NCBI RefSeq assembly: GCF_035609205.1
Contig: NZ_CP141184.1
Location: forward strand, 2,322,501 to 2,386,500
DNA: 64,000 nucleotides
Origin: Hymenobacter sp. GOD-10R
GTDB lineage: Bacteria; Bacteroidota; Bacteroidia; Cytophagales; Hymenobacteraceae
Reading direction: 5' to 3'
The translations under genes and the position numbers were made by a program. Under the pieces are notes generated by a model. That model ran no database searches, was not told the DNA's origin, and saw nothing but the letters and a program-made list of their open reading frames with translations. How positions within the stretch are numbered: the first letter of the stretch is position 1; the number at the start of each line of letters is the position of its first letter. Shown here piece after piece: positions 48,501 through 55,254 of the stretch.

Positions 48501-48711
48501 GATAAAAGGTTTTAGCAAGAGAATGAAATATTAGTGTCTTTTTAGCTTCTTGACCCGTAGTGTGCTTTGCGTCGTTAAGCTTCGGTGTAGCGTGAGCCAT
48601 ATGGATGGCTGCTATGCTGGCAGGAGTGAGGACAAGGTGCAGCCCGGAGACGCACAGCGTGACCTTGACATTCCTCCACCAGACCTTGCCTGGGTATATG
48701 TATTGCATCAT
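45541..48711 (-). CDS. susC: SusC/RagA-family TonB-dependent receptor
   Basis: A 1056-residue TonB-linked outer-membrane transporter. A long N-terminus with a hydrophobic segment (about 15-37) and a linker leads into the carboxypeptidase-regulatory-like domain (PVKGRVVDELGKPIPGATILVKG, about 82-165). The TonB box region and plug follow (LNEVVVVGYGTQRRAEVTSAV, QGKVAGLSVTRTQGNN, IYGTRGNAGVILITTKKGK), then the 22-strand barrel to the final FTAGLNIGF. It lacks the extra N-terminal STN domain that couples some receptors to anti-sigma factors. Together with SusD it imports an oligomer (glycan or peptide) in a TonB-driven way. It is transcribed as susC-susD. Confidence 0.95.
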   Translation of the reverse strand: MMQYIYPGKVWWRNVKVTLCVSGLHLVLTPASIAAIHMAHATPKLNDAKHTTGQEAKKTLIFHSLAKTFYPTAKTFNQASIPVKGRVVDELGKPIPGATILVKGTSNAAAADANGNYTLDVPDGASTLVVSSIGFTPQEVAISSRTTIDITLKTDVKSLNEVVVVGYGTQRRAEVTSAVSTVKAEDFNQGGTRNALDLIQGKVAGLSVTRTQGNNPNSSPAIQLRGIVSVNGSLAPLIVIDGIPGGNLDLLQQDDIESFDVLKDGSAAAIYGTRGNAGVILITTKKGKAGPARFDYSTYVQHEAVAKRPRFLNAEEWRAYSADPNNPKASQMRDLGASTDFYNLLINKDNLSQYHNLAMSGGSNTGSYRASMYYNDADPIAIQNWRKQYGGRLSLNQRGFNDMLSAQINLATNFNQANLLGGRGGDFRAVSSPNNESSDFENALGRNPTQPVFNPDGTYYEEGSTTNPIGRLNQEKNRRDQNTTSADVRFTLEPIEGLRATAFGALIRDAQNDNEYRQAGSRFSQIGTLNGTPVKGTAYARKRNYLENNYTFESTLEYNRTIHEDHTLRALGGYSYQYRVFEEFSGSNSGFLNDVFQENNLGAGNFLQLGKSSLGSNKEDNRLIAFFGRVNYSYKDKYIAQFILRHEGSSRFGANHKYGDFPAASIGWTISKENFMSGLTVINDLKLRAGYGITGNQGIPNYQSVVRLGTGNQYLNDDGIWRQTYGPNNNPNPDLRWERKKEFNVGVDFALFNSRLTGTVDVYRRRTSDLLGNFNTQLPPFVQSSLYTNVGVIDNNGVELTLSGTVLKKKNFSWGMDFTGSTQSNKLVSFSDDVFRVTFLTFGDIGGFGALGPSIRTIEGGPLGSFYGKRFAGFTPEGRWLFNKANGEAVTADKIVPNDDYAYIGNGIPKYYMSWNNRFQYKNLDLTLFFRGKFKYDILNLQQVFFGNKVYLPNNVLKDAITRNNQINDALQFSDYYLEPGGFVKLDNVTLGYNFKFKTPLVRNLRLYLTGRNLLTFTKYRGVDPEVDDTGLAPGIDGRGFYPRTRSFTAGLNIGF

Positions 48712-49286
48712 GCTTTAAAAATTTATAGTAAAAGGGTGATATTTTATAAGGATGCACAGGATGTGTGCTGCGGTGTTAGGCTGTAGGCAGAACATACCTA
48801 TAGCTAGCACCAGCTACATGGACTCATACCAACTGGTGGTTCGTACACAGCCTATTTCGCACGAAGACAACCGTCTACGAAAGCTACAAGCAGCTACTTG
48901 ACCTTGAGAAAGATCAACCAGTCGGGCAATAAGGCGTGAGTGTAAGGCTAGATCGATAAATCTGTGCAACAAAGCCAAGTCTATTGGACTTTGTGACAGG
49001 CAAGATAGGCGGGTTACGCGGCGATGCTATGTTTCTTATTGGTCAAACATAACAATTGCCACGAAATATCTTCATTAATCTTTTATATAATTTATACTTA
49101 TAGCACTACTATAAGCGTACACGCAGTATTGACCAGCTTCACGCCAGACTGAAAAAGATACTAGACGCATGTCTCAGCGAAACTTAGCGCTGAAGCACGT
49201 CCAAAAAATGTTCGAACTGTGCCGGCCTCCTTGTTACTCCCGAGCGAGAGCAGACTTTGTGTTGAAGACGTGTTCTGTTCAAGTTC
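48712..49286. other. Intergenic region with a possible IS remnant
   Basis: A 575-base gap upstream of susC. At 48804-48932 there is a 42-codon open frame (reading ...NWWFVHSLFRTKTTVYESYK and ending at TAA 48930) without a start. Next to it, at 48958-48976, is a string whose complement is GGCTTTGTTGCACAGATTT, resembling termini of the IS5/IS903 group from memory. No complete element or second end was seen. The rest, after about 49030, is AT-rich and probably promoter DNA for susC or nothing recognisable. Confidence 0.45.
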
Positions 49287-50033
49287 TTATCGCCGTGTGG
49301 TGTAGGATATACCTAGGGTCATGTTGGTATTATCCGGCACTTTGCCTTCGCTGTATTGGCTTTCGTGCGTGTAGTTGTAAGAGAAGTTGACCGCCAACGC
49401 CTTCGTCAGCTTCAGCGCTAAGGTGGTTAGGTTGCTGAAGCGGTAGTTATTGAAATCGGCTAGCGAGGGTTGATAGAAGGTGACAGAGCTGAGCGTCAGA
49501 ATCTTGATGGAATAGGCCACCTTTAGGCGCACGGAGTTACGCGCCGTTAGTTGAGTGGTGCCATCTAGGAAGTTGGTTCTTTCCCGAATGATCAGGTTGC
49601 TCACTGATACTTCCCGCCCGAGCGTATCGGAGTAGAAGGCCCAGCCTGGGCCACCCCCTAGCTGCACCCGATCGGTGATGCCGCGCAGGTTGCTGCGCTC
49701 AAAACCACCAATGGCATACGCCCTGAATCGGCCTTTGTAGTAGTACGGCGTGGCACTCAGAAGCAACTCTCGCTCTTTCAGGAAGCCATCTTGCTTACCG
49801 TAGATAAAGCTGCCGTTCAGGGGCAATCCGTAGTGTTTGCCGCGGGTGAAGGTAACCGCGTGTGTAGTGGAGAGCAGCGCGCGGTTGACGCCGCCCCGGC
49901 TATACGCCCCTGTGAGCTGGCCGTTGTACACGATGAGCGTGGTGTCGCGCTGTTGCTGGTTTTGGGCCTGGGCGGAAGAAGCTAGGAGCAGATAAGAGAG
50001 AAGTAGTACACAACAAGTAACAAAATTTGACAT
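49287..50033 (-). CDS. DUF481-type outer-membrane protein
   Basis: A 248-residue protein with signal peptide MSNFVTCCVLLLSYLLLASSAQAQ. It is a barrel-like sequence of alternating strands: GAYSRGGVNRALLSTTHAV near the start, AYAIGGFERSNLRG, VQLGGGPGWAFYSDTLG and a final MTLGISYTTRR. The GGGPGW and the strand pattern are those of DUF481 proteins, which are salt-induced or putative small outer-membrane barrels. Function unknown. The flanking genes (susC, a low-GC orphan) give no functional link. Confidence 0.72.
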   Translation of the reverse strand: MSNFVTCCVLLLSYLLLASSAQAQNQQQRDTTLIVYNGQLTGAYSRGGVNRALLSTTHAVTFTRGKHYGLPLNGSFIYGKQDGFLKERELLLSATPYYYKGRFRAYAIGGFERSNLRGITDRVQLGGGPGWAFYSDTLGREVSVSNLIIRERTNFLDGTTQLTARNSVRLKVAYSIKILTLSSVTFYQPSLADFNNYRFSNLTTLALKLTKALAVNFSYNYTHESQYSEGKVPDNTNMTLGISYTTRR

Positions 50034-50263
50034 GACAAGCAGCTAGGGCAACCGGGCGACCTTTGTACAGAGCACGGCTGATTGGCGGAGAGCTGCAAAG
50101 GTAAGTTACCAGAAACAACTGCTTGGCCGCTGGTGTACTAGAGTGGCAATTATATGCGCGGCTAGATAGGGATAGGTATGTTGATGCTATAAATCTATCT
50201 TGCGATAGTGCCAATGCTAATAAGAATTAATAGACCTAATAATATTTAAAAATTTAAATATTA

Positions 50264-50866
50264 ATGCTGAATCTTTGCGTGACTTTTGAAAGATGGTATC
50301 TTGGTGATGGAACCTATCCACCTTTACATAATGGGCAAAAGGTGAATCTTTCGTTTTACGTTTCAACAAATGACTTAAAGATTGATAATACTCAGCTTTG
50401 CTATTTTAAGCAGCTATATAATTCGGACTATTCGTTCTGTGGGCAGATAATACGTAACTATCAAGATGAAGATAGTCAATTGGTAATAATTGATACTTCA
50501 ACTGTGAAGTTTTATATAGAACTCCCTATTCAGGAATTTAAAGCTGTTGTCGGCCAGTTTGTTTCTGGTACAGGGCAATTACTCGTAGATTACTATATGT
50601 GGGTAGAAAATTTAGAAAATTATCAAAACCCGCCCAATCTATTTTATAATTTTATAGTAGATAAAATAAGGGAAGTAATTGTGCCTGAGAAATATATTAT
50701 TAGAGCTGATAGATCAATATCCTATCCTTCGTCACTGTCAGCAAAAGACTATTCTGAGAATGACATAGTTGAAGTCGAGAGTATGGATAATAACAGTGAG
50801 AATATCTCATTCTATTTGCTTGACCTTAAAGAAATTGCTGAAGACGTGCCAAGGACATTTTATTGA
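50264..50866 (+). CDS. AT-rich orphan protein, function unknown
   Basis: A 200-residue acidic protein with many Asn, Asp, Ile and Tyr (NYQDEDSQLVIIDTST, DYYMWVENLENYQNPP). There is no signal peptide, membrane segment or domain that I recognise. The ATG at 50264 is followed by an uninterrupted frame ending in TTTTATTGA. Codon use is far AT-richer than in the surrounding genes, and both flanks (50160-50263 and 50867-50990) are also AT-rich, typical of a recently acquired gene. The composition is like many small immunity-type or orphan proteins of Bacteroidota, but no toxin gene lies next to it, so I make no functional call. Confidence 0.65.
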   Translation: MLNLCVTFERWYLGDGTYPPLHNGQKVNLSFYVSTNDLKIDNTQLCYFKQLYNSDYSFCGQIIRNYQDEDSQLVIIDTSTVKFYIELPIQEFKAVVGQFVSGTGQLLVDYYMWVENLENYQNPPNLFYNFIVDKIREVIVPEKYIIRADRSISYPSSLSAKDYSENDIVEVESMDNNSENISFYLLDLKEIAEDVPRTFY

Positions 50867-50992
50867 TAATAAATTAGTGCTTTAGAGAACCATAAAATAA
50901 TAAGAAGCTGTTTAGTTGGGTTGAGCTGTGTTCTCTATTGCTAGACACAAAGAGATTTAAAATATATAGAGGCGAAGTAATTGCTGATGCTC

Positions 50993-52393
50993 CTACTTCC
51001 CGAAGATACTTACCGAAGTTGTCTGAGCGGAGCGGATCGTGAAGTTGCGGGTGTCCGTGAACTTGCTGCCAATGCTGGTTCTAGAGCGAAACACGAGGCG
51101 GTAGGCGCCCGGCTGCATGGCCAAGTTGACCTTGCTGCTGGCCTCGGGCAGGTTATATACCCAAGTCTGCGATTCGTCATCGTTGAGGCGGTAGATGCTG
51201 CCGTACCCTTTCAAGTCCGTCACGATGTTGAGGGTGCCCGGCGCTTCGTAGGTGACGGAGGTTTCCTGGCCCTGCTTGATACTGATGCGGCGCGTGATGC
51301 GGGGCAGTGTGAGCAGCTCCACCTCGTAGTTGCCGGCCAGCAACTTTTGCTTCGTGCCGAAGGGCAAAGCCACTACCGTCGTTGGGTTGCCGGCGGCACG
51401 CACTACTGCCTGCACCTTGCCATACGGGTTCGGCGTGAGGTTGGGCGACTGAAGACCTAGGGTGCCTTGGGGCGTTTTGTAGGTCAGCACGTTGGCTTTG
51501 CCAGCGCGGATAGGCAGGTTCTGCTGACGCACAGGCGGCACGGTGTTGATGACCAAGTCGTAGCTCTGCAAGGCGTCGATGTCGAGCACGTCGGGTTTGC
51601 CCTGGTCGTCGCGGTAGTGCACGTAGTTGTATTCGGGCTGCTCGGTCACGTTGTTCACGAAGGTCATGTTCACGTTGCTTTCCACAGGGCGGCCGTTCTC
51701 GTCGGTTAGGTTCACGCTCACGGTCGTTTTCTGGAGCGTTTGAGTGATGACGTTGTCGAGCACCGAGCGGAAGGTTTTTACGTCGGCCGCGTTGTAGTAC
51801 TGACCTAGGCATTCGAGTTGTTTTCCAAATTCCTTTTCAGCCCCAATACCAATAACAAAGGGCTTCAGAAACACGCGCTTACGCTGTAACGCTAATGATG
51901 TAGCGCACGGATCGCCCTTGCAAGACTCAAGCCCGTCGGTTATCAGAATCAGTACGTTGCGGGCGGTACGGTCGGCAGGAAAGTCGTTGGCTGATTGCTG
52001 AAGAGAGTACGTAATGGGCGTGTTGCCGCGGTTTTGCAAGGCTTTGAGTTTAGCTTTGATAGCCGCTGCGTTGCGGGCTCCGAATGGCACTTCCAGCTTC
52101 GAGTCTTCGCAGTTGTTCTCCTTGGCCTCGTGCAGATGGCCGTACACGCGCAAACCTAGCTCTAGATTAGGGTAAGTATTGAGGGAGTCGGCCATCTTCG
52201 CTAGTAAGCTCTTGGCCACTTCCATGCGCGGACGCCCTTCCCACGGCGCATTCATTGAGCCGGAGGCATCGAGCAGGAACAGAATGCGGGTGATGCGAGG
52301 CTTCTCAGGCGGCGCTTTTTGGGCATGTGTAGGCCCAGCGAACACCATAAAGCTAAGGAAGAACAGGCAGTAGCGCTGTATCAGGTAAAGCAT
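50993..52393 (-). CDS. Secreted VWA-domain protein
   Basis: A 466-residue protein with signal peptide MLYLIQRYCLFFLSFMVFAGPTHA (cleavage near AHAQ). It has a von Willebrand factor A domain (about 35-190), whose MIDAS motif D42-x-S44-x-S46 in LDASGSM is intact, with a Thr in NRGNTPITYSL and the Asp in LILITDGLESC. The C-terminal 270 residues consist of repeated beta-strand segments (VNLTDENGRPVESNVN, NPYGKVQAVVRAAG, SVTYEAPGTLNIVTDLKGYG), probably Ig-like. It is most likely a surface or periplasmic protein that binds ligand through the MIDAS metal ion. No T9SS C-terminal domain was recognised. Confidence 0.83.
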   Translation of the reverse strand: MLYLIQRYCLFFLSFMVFAGPTHAQKAPPEKPRITRILFLLDASGSMNAPWEGRPRMEVAKSLLAKMADSLNTYPNLELGLRVYGHLHEAKENNCEDSKLEVPFGARNAAAIKAKLKALQNRGNTPITYSLQQSANDFPADRTARNVLILITDGLESCKGDPCATSLALQRKRVFLKPFVIGIGAEKEFGKQLECLGQYYNAADVKTFRSVLDNVITQTLQKTTVSVNLTDENGRPVESNVNMTFVNNVTEQPEYNYVHYRDDQGKPDVLDIDALQSYDLVINTVPPVRQQNLPIRAGKANVLTYKTPQGTLGLQSPNLTPNPYGKVQAVVRAAGNPTTVVALPFGTKQKLLAGNYEVELLTLPRITRRISIKQGQETSVTYEAPGTLNIVTDLKGYGSIYRLNDDESQTWVYNLPEASSKVNLAMQPGAYRLVFRSRTSIGSKFTDTRNFTIRSAQTTSVSIFGK

Positions 52394-52545
52394 AGCCGTA
52401 ACCTAGCTGCTGGAAAGGATATAGAAACGCGCCACGGCGCATTCTGTCGTTGAACGACTGACAGGAGCCAGATGGTACATTTGCGTTCTGATGAGAACTG
52501 CGTAGGCAAACAACCGGACTGTACTTGCCCAAAGGTTAGTTATAC

Positions 52546-54006
52546 CTACGCGGCAGCAGGTTGCGCCATAGGTTGGTCGGCGGCCACCGTTTTGGTAGCG
52601 CCGCGGGAGAACGAGATGATGGCTCCTAATACTACCAAACCACTCATCACCAGATAAGCGTTGTGCATGCCTTGTACCTGGGCGGCCACGCTTTCCGGGG
52701 TTAAATCATGCGCCAGCGCGTAGCGGTTGCGGGTGCTGTACCACACGGCAGCCGCCAGTGCAATGCCCAACACAAAACCTAGGTTGCGCATAAACGCCAG
52801 CAAGCTGCTCGCCACACCGCGCTGGGCTAAAGGCGCCGCACTAAGAGCACTACTGCTGTTAGGCGACTGAAATAAGCCAAAACCCATGCTAATCAGGGAG
52901 CTGCGCCACACTACGTTTTGCCAGCCCCAATCGGGTTGCAGACGCGAGAACATGAAGTACCCGAAAGCTGCCAACAACAAGCCTGCGGTGGAAATCCAGC
53001 GGGCATTAATCTTGTCTGACAAGTAGCCACCCAAAGGAGCTACCATACTCAGCGTCAAGGGCCCCGCTAGCAGCACCAACCCGGCACGTTGGGGTGTGAA
53101 GTGTAGTAGCTGCTGAAGGAAGAACGGAATAATAAACAGGTTGGAGCCAGAGGCCACGAAGCCGAGCAGCGCCGCGCAAATAGCCGCCGTGTACGGGTAA
53201 TTGCGAAAAAGCTCCAAGCGCAGCATGGGCTCTTTCACCCTAGCTTCCCAGAAAAGAAAAGCAGCAAGTAGTACCACACCGCTACCAAGCAAGGCTAACA
53301 CCATCGGATGATCCCAGCCGTATTGCGGCTCGGGACCGAAATCCAGACCGATCAGCAGCGTCACAACGCCAACCAGAAAGAGCCCGGCACCAACGAGGTC
53401 GAAGGCTTGCTGCGGTTGTTTGTTGCCCTTAGGTAGCACCGTCCAGGCACGCCAAATTCCGATTAAGCCAATGGGTACGTTCACAAAGAAGATGCTCGAC
53501 CAGCCAAAATGGCCTAGTAGCAAGCCGCCAATAACCGGCCCCGCGCTACTGCCTGCCGCCACAATCGTCCCGATAAGACCTAGGGCCCGGCCGCGCTCTT
53601 GCGGGATGAAGGTGTCGCTGACGATAGCCGGCGCAATGGCGAAGATCATGGACGCCCCAAGGCCCTGAATGACCCGAAAGAACACAAGCGACCAGTTGCT
53701 CCAAGCTAGCCCGCACAGTAACGAGCCACCCACAAACACGGCAAAGCCGGTGATGTACAGCTGCCGCCGACCCACCAGATCCGATAGCTTGCCCATGATC
53801 AGCAGCGTGCTAGTGGTGGCGAGCAAGTAGCTGAGCACGATCCACTCTACACTATCGCCGGCGTTCAGCTCTCGCCGAATGGTGGGCAAGGCGATGTTGA
53901 CGATGCTACTATCGAGCGTGGCCATGAAGGTGCCAAAAGCTAGGGTAGCTAGCACCATCCATTTGTTTGGTGCAGAAGTGGGAGCAGACGCAGGGATTTC
54001 GGCCAC
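52546..54006 (-). CDS. DHA2-type MFS drug transporter
   Basis: A 14-helix MFS transporter of the EmrB/QacA (DHA2) type, about 486 residues. Helix 1 MVLATLAFGTFMATLDSSIVNIALPTI has the family signature, followed by LSYLLATTSTLLIMGKLSDLVGRRQLY (motif A) and QGLGASMIFAIAPAIVSDTF (motif C region). The longest frame begins at an ATG at 54042, but that ATG is buried in the bcp terminator hairpin (54035-54065). The GTG at 54006, which opens VAEIPASAPTSAPNKW, is the more likely start. It exports drugs or metabolites by proton antiport; substrate unknown. Confidence 0.82.
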   Translation of the reverse strand: MAEIPASAPTSAPNKWMVLATLAFGTFMATLDSSIVNIALPTIRRELNAGDSVEWIVLSYLLATTSTLLIMGKLSDLVGRRQLYITGFAVFVGGSLLCGLAWSNWSLVFFRVIQGLGASMIFAIAPAIVSDTFIPQERGRALGLIGTIVAAGSSAGPVIGGLLLGHFGWSSIFFVNVPIGLIGIWRAWTVLPKGNKQPQQAFDLVGAGLFLVGVVTLLIGLDFGPEPQYGWDHPMVLALLGSGVVLLAAFLFWEARVKEPMLRLELFRNYPYTAAICAALLGFVASGSNLFIIPFFLQQLLHFTPQRAGLVLLAGPLTLSMVAPLGGYLSDKINARWISTAGLLLAAFGYFMFSRLQPDWGWQNVVWRSSLISMGFGLFQSPNSSSALSAAPLAQRGVASSLLAFMRNLGFVLGIALAAAVWYSTRNRYALAHDLTPESVAAQVQGMHNAYLVMSGLVVLGAIISFSRGATKTVAADQPMAQPAAA

Positions 54007-54034
54007 AGGTAAAAAGCAAACGGGGTAAAAATAA

Positions 54035-54065
54035 ACTGTCATCCTGCCGAAGGCAAGATGACAGT
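54035..54065 (-). terminator. bcp terminator overlapping the MFS reading frame
   Basis: Two-part stem, ACTGTCATC/GATGACAGT and TGCC/GGCA, loop GAA, followed on the - strand by TTTATTTTT. It is a classic intrinsic terminator for bcp (stop at 54085). It covers the upstream ATG of the MFS frame. Its GTCATC arms are like those of the hairpin at 12550. Confidence 0.8.
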
Positions 54066-54084
54066 CAGTACGGGCGAAACCGGG

Positions 54085-54531
54085 TTAGAGTAGCTGCGTC
54101 GCGTGGTTTTTTGTGTCTACCTTCTCGATGATCTTCTCAATAATACCTTGTTCGTCAATGAGAAAGGTAGTGCGCATGGTGCCCATGTATTTGCGGCCGT
54201 ACATCGATTTTTCCTGCCACACGCCGTAGGCCTCCACTATTTTCTTGTCGGTGTCAACGAGCAGGGGAAAAGGTAATTCGTATTTGAGCGCAAACTTCTT
54301 GTGCGACTTTTCACTATCGACGCTCACGCCAATTACCTGTACGTTCTTGGCCGTTAGCTCTTCGCTGTGGTCGCGCAGGTTGCAAGCTTGGGCGGTGCAG
54401 CCAGGGGTGTCGTCTTTGGGGTAAAAGTAGAGCGCTACCTTCTTGCCACGCAGATCGGTGAGGCGAATAAGGTTACCATCTTGGTCGATGGCTTCGAAAG
54501 AGGGGGCGGGGTCGCCAACTTGGAGTTGCAT
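54085..54531 (-). CDS. bcp: Thioredoxin-dependent peroxiredoxin Bcp
   Basis: A 148-residue peroxiredoxin of the Bcp/PrxQ family that reduces hydroperoxides using thioredoxin. The peroxidatic site is PKDDTPGCTAQAC with C45 and a resolving C50, the same two positions as in E. coli Bcp. GVWQEKSMYGRKYMGTMRTTFLID is the conserved C-terminal block. It is cytoplasmic and complete. A good terminator lies just downstream on the - strand; a separate terminator and the lipocalin gene lie upstream. Confidence 0.93.
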   Translation of the reverse strand: MQLQVGDPAPSFEAIDQDGNLIRLTDLRGKKVALYFYPKDDTPGCTAQACNLRDHSEELTAKNVQVIGVSVDSEKSHKKFALKYELPFPLLVDTDKKIVEAYGVWQEKSMYGRKYMGTMRTTFLIDEQGIIEKIIEKVDTKNHATQLL

Positions 54532-54588
54532 GAGAAAATGGAGCGAAGCTTTTGCTTCGTGTATTGTTGAATAATGGTAGATGGAAAG

Positions 54589-55146
54589 CTAGGCTTCCTC
54601 ACCAACGGGCTGCCCCGTATAAATCAGGTTTTCGACCGGAAAACCTAGCTCCCGTGCTTTGGCAATAAGCCGGTCGCGGATGGAGCGCTCCAGCTGGGGC
54701 GTGCGGCTTAGCACCCACAAATACTTGCGACCCGGCTCACCTACCACGGCAAAACGATAATCGGGGTCTAGCTCCAAAATCCAGTAGTCGCCTTCGAAAG
54801 GCCAGAAGAACTGGACTTTCAGCTTGGCGTTGGTCTCAGAGTCGACGACGCGAGCAACGCCTTTAGCCGTATCTACGGGGCCGTTTACGTCGTCCTTGTG
54901 GCAGGTGTTAAACACATCAACTTTGCCATCGGGGCGCAGCCGGTAGGAGGCCGTGACGTGCTCACAATTCTTCTCGAAGCGAGCAGGTAGGCGAGCAATT
55001 TCGTACCACACGCCCATGTAGCGCTTCAGATTGACGTGAGGCACCACCGGCAGCGGGGCCCGCCGGGCTTTGGAGTATAGGAGAGCAGAAGCGGCAACAA
55101 CAGCCGTAGCGGCGGTGGCAACCAGAATAGGGCGGCGAGGTTTCAT
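54589..55146 (-). CDS. blc: Bacterial lipocalin (Blc-like)
   Basis: A 185-residue lipocalin. The N-terminal basic segment plus hydrophobic stretch (VATAATAVVAASALLYS) acts as a signal anchor or signal peptide. The fold starts at LKRYMGVWYEIARLPARFEKNC, which holds the GxW motif, then YRLRPDGKVDVFNTC, VQFFWPFEGDYWILELDPDYRFAVVG and YLWVLSRTPQL, all as in Blc. No lipobox cysteine is evident, so membrane anchoring would be by the uncleaved helix. Blc binds lysophospholipids and other lipids in the envelope. Confidence 0.88.
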   Translation of the reverse strand: MKPRRPILVATAATAVVAASALLYSKARRAPLPVVPHVNLKRYMGVWYEIARLPARFEKNCEHVTASYRLRPDGKVDVFNTCHKDDVNGPVDTAKGVARVVDSETNAKLKVQFFWPFEGDYWILELDPDYRFAVVGEPGRKYLWVLSRTPQLERSIRDRLIAKARELGFPVENLIYTGQPVGEEA

Positions 55147-55203
55147 GGAGTTTGGCGCTTAATGCGAAATACTGAACGTATACGGAACTCCGCAGTACAG
55201 CGC

Positions 55204-55254
55204 TAACTCCTGGTTTGGGACGGCTACCTAGGTGGCCGCCCACACCAGGAGTTA
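55204..55254 (-). terminator. Hairpin overlapping the M23 stop codon
   Basis: Long inverted repeat: outer arm of 11 perfect pairs (TAACTCCTGGT with ACCAGGAGTTA), inner TGGG/CCCA and CGGC/GCCG pairs, apex TACCTAGGTG. The right arm contains the TAA of the M23 gene (55252-55254). There is no strong T-run, so it might act in 3'-end protection as much as in termination. Confidence 0.65.

Noticed and set aside
42989..48711. SusCD controlled by the neighbouring ECF sigma / anti-sigma system (FecIR-like)
   Set aside because: SusC has no STN domain, and the sigma operon is separated from susCD by a terminator and codes for a Spy-like protein instead.
49169..49390. Possible 73-residue + strand gene overlapping the DUF481 gene
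   Set aside because: It overlaps the opposite-strand barrel gene, is Cys-rich without pattern, and has no homologue-like features.
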